58,776 nt of DNA from a virus: positions 1 through 58,776 of IMG/VR virus record IMGVR_UViG_3300046167_000328. One strand, given 5' to 3'. The notes below the pieces were generated by a model. The model was not told the origin of the DNA. It made no database searches and worked only from the letters and a program-made list of their open reading frames with translations. A program made the translations under genes and the position numbers. Numbering within the stretch: the first letter of the stretch is position 1; every line of letters starts with the position of its first letter. Below are positions 58,182-58,776 of the stretch, piece after piece.

Positions 58182-58222
58182 GTTTATTATATTATCAATT
58201 AGCGATCGTATTTAGTCTGTAT
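58182..58222 (-). promoter_or_regulatory. Early promoter, family copy 10
   Basis: Minus strand: ATACAGACTAAATACGA, 9 nt, GATAATAT (GATAATAT at 58189-58196, TACGA at 58206-58210). It reads into the Gp88-family gene. Confidence 0.75.
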
Positions 58223-58485
58223 TAATCTAATAGTACAAAATAAGCCTCTGTATTATTCTTACGAAACCAGTTTAACGCTTTTTGAAACTCGCTTACTTGT
58301 TTAGGTGTAACGGTTTTTGGAGCCATTTCAAATACATACTGCGATCCCATTATAAAGTCGTACATAGATAACTCTAAGCCATTAAGCTCGTAGCTCTCTT
58401 TACTAAAAGGATTTGTTACTAACTCACCTTTGTCGTAGATCACGCCTTTAAACCATTTAGGTATTACTTGTTCTTTAGTCTTCAT
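58222..58485 (-). CDS. Hypothetical early protein (87 aa)
   Basis: Begins MKTKEQVIPKWFKGVIYDKG. Pattern GELVTNPFSKESYELNGLEL, then helical end FQKALNWFRKNNTEAYFVLL. Phages commonly encode this kind of small protein in early clusters, though I cannot name a family. It overlaps the junction gene by 11 nt. Confidence 0.65.
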   Translation of the reverse strand: MKTKEQVIPKWFKGVIYDKGELVTNPFSKESYELNGLELSMYDFIMGSQYVFEMAPKTVTPKQVSEFQKALNWFRKNNTEAYFVLLD

Positions 58486-58776
58486 CTTTTAATTCATTAA
58501 ATATTAATTCACCTTTCACTGCTGTAGCAATAGTTAAACCATAGTGATTAGCTACAATTTCATATCTACTTTTGTCTTTAATTACTTGAGTTGCATAGTT
58601 TAACCACTTGTAATCTTCATCAACGGTAATGTTTATAAATCCGCAGTAATGTTCATTGTCTTTATTAAATTGATAGTCTTGAGAGATCATCTCTATATAT
58701 TGTAATGCGTTTATAGGGTTAACCACTTTGTGGTTGTAACCTTCGTTTAGTAGCTCATCTATAATTTCTTCTTCGA
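58475..58776 (-). CDS. Hypothetical early protein, C-terminal part (continues at window start)
   Basis: Open to the end of the window. The frame runs IEEEIIDELLNEGYNHKV onward to KGELIFNELKDED and stop at 58475. Joined to the partial gene at 1-361 it gives 220 residues with one reading frame. A GTG at 58726 is an alternative start only if the ends do not join. Acidic, unrecognised. Confidence 0.7.
   Translation of the reverse strand, partial: EEEIIDELLNEGYNHKVVNPINALQYIEMISQDYQFNKDNEHYCGFINITVDEDYKWLNYATQVIKDKSRYEIVANHYGLTIATAVKGELIFNELKDED

Noticed and set aside
1-58776. Prophage hallmarks (integrase, att sites, CI-type lysogeny module)
   Set aside because: No integrase, excisionase or host tRNA-gene insertion was seen; the HTH protein is better explained as an early/late regulator.

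Overview
The window reads as a tailed, probably podovirus-like phage genome that infects a member of the Bacteroidota (marine flavobacterium-like). It is AT-rich and almost completely coding. Genes start on ATG after A/T-rich leaders of the TAAAATAAA type with essentially no Shine-Dalgarno sequence, as in Bacteroidota. It has a full head and tail gene set and no integrase or host housekeeping genes. The first and last genes are both open at the window ends, on the same strand and in the same frame. Joined end to end they make one 220-codon gene, so the window is probably a complete circular or circularly permuted genome of 58,776 bp.

Layout: two arms diverge from an intergenic control region at about 5.74-6.16 kb and converge on a terminator hairpin at 44.83-44.87 kb. 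The plus-strand (late) arm carries, in order: a small basic protein, a tail-fibre-like adhesin, GroEL and GroES, small basic proteins, a zincin-like protein and a holin, a GroES-like protein, a TerS candidate, TerL, portal, scaffold-like protein, major capsid protein, duplicated adaptor or ring-like genes, two nozzle-like tail proteins, a GNAT-like protein, internal virion proteins ending in a 2705-residue giant, an M15 endolysin and four small basic proteins. The minus-strand (early/middle) arm runs from 58.8 kb down to 44.9 kb and, across the junction, from 5.74 kb to 1. It carries class I ribonucleotide reductase (both subunits), a thymidylate synthase homologue with an Asp at the base-discriminating position, two MazG-like proteins, a resolvase-like nuclease, a T7 gp4-like primase-helicase, SSB, an exonuclease and an ERF annealase, a sigma factor, an HTH regulator, a Gp88-family protein and about 30 very small unknown proteins.

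Regulation can be partly read from the sequence. Ten minus-strand promoters share TACGA-N9-GATAATAT with an exactly invariant 9-nt spacer and an A-rich upstream block. A 46-47 bp interrupted palindrome (TGTGACAWTAGCC...GGGGCTRTTGTCACA) occurs twice: over the start codon of the HTH regulator gene, and in the divergent region just upstream of the late arm. This suggests an autoregulated early-to-late switch.

Other points of note: no DNA or RNA polymerase gene is recognisable; a dnaX-like A AAA AAG slippery heptamer sits directly before a stop codon in an internal virion protein gene; two further structural genes are interrupted by single-base frameshifts; two tRNA T-arm-like elements are not part of canonical tRNAs; and a G13 tract lies close to an Illumina-adapter-like 11-mer and may be an assembly artefact.
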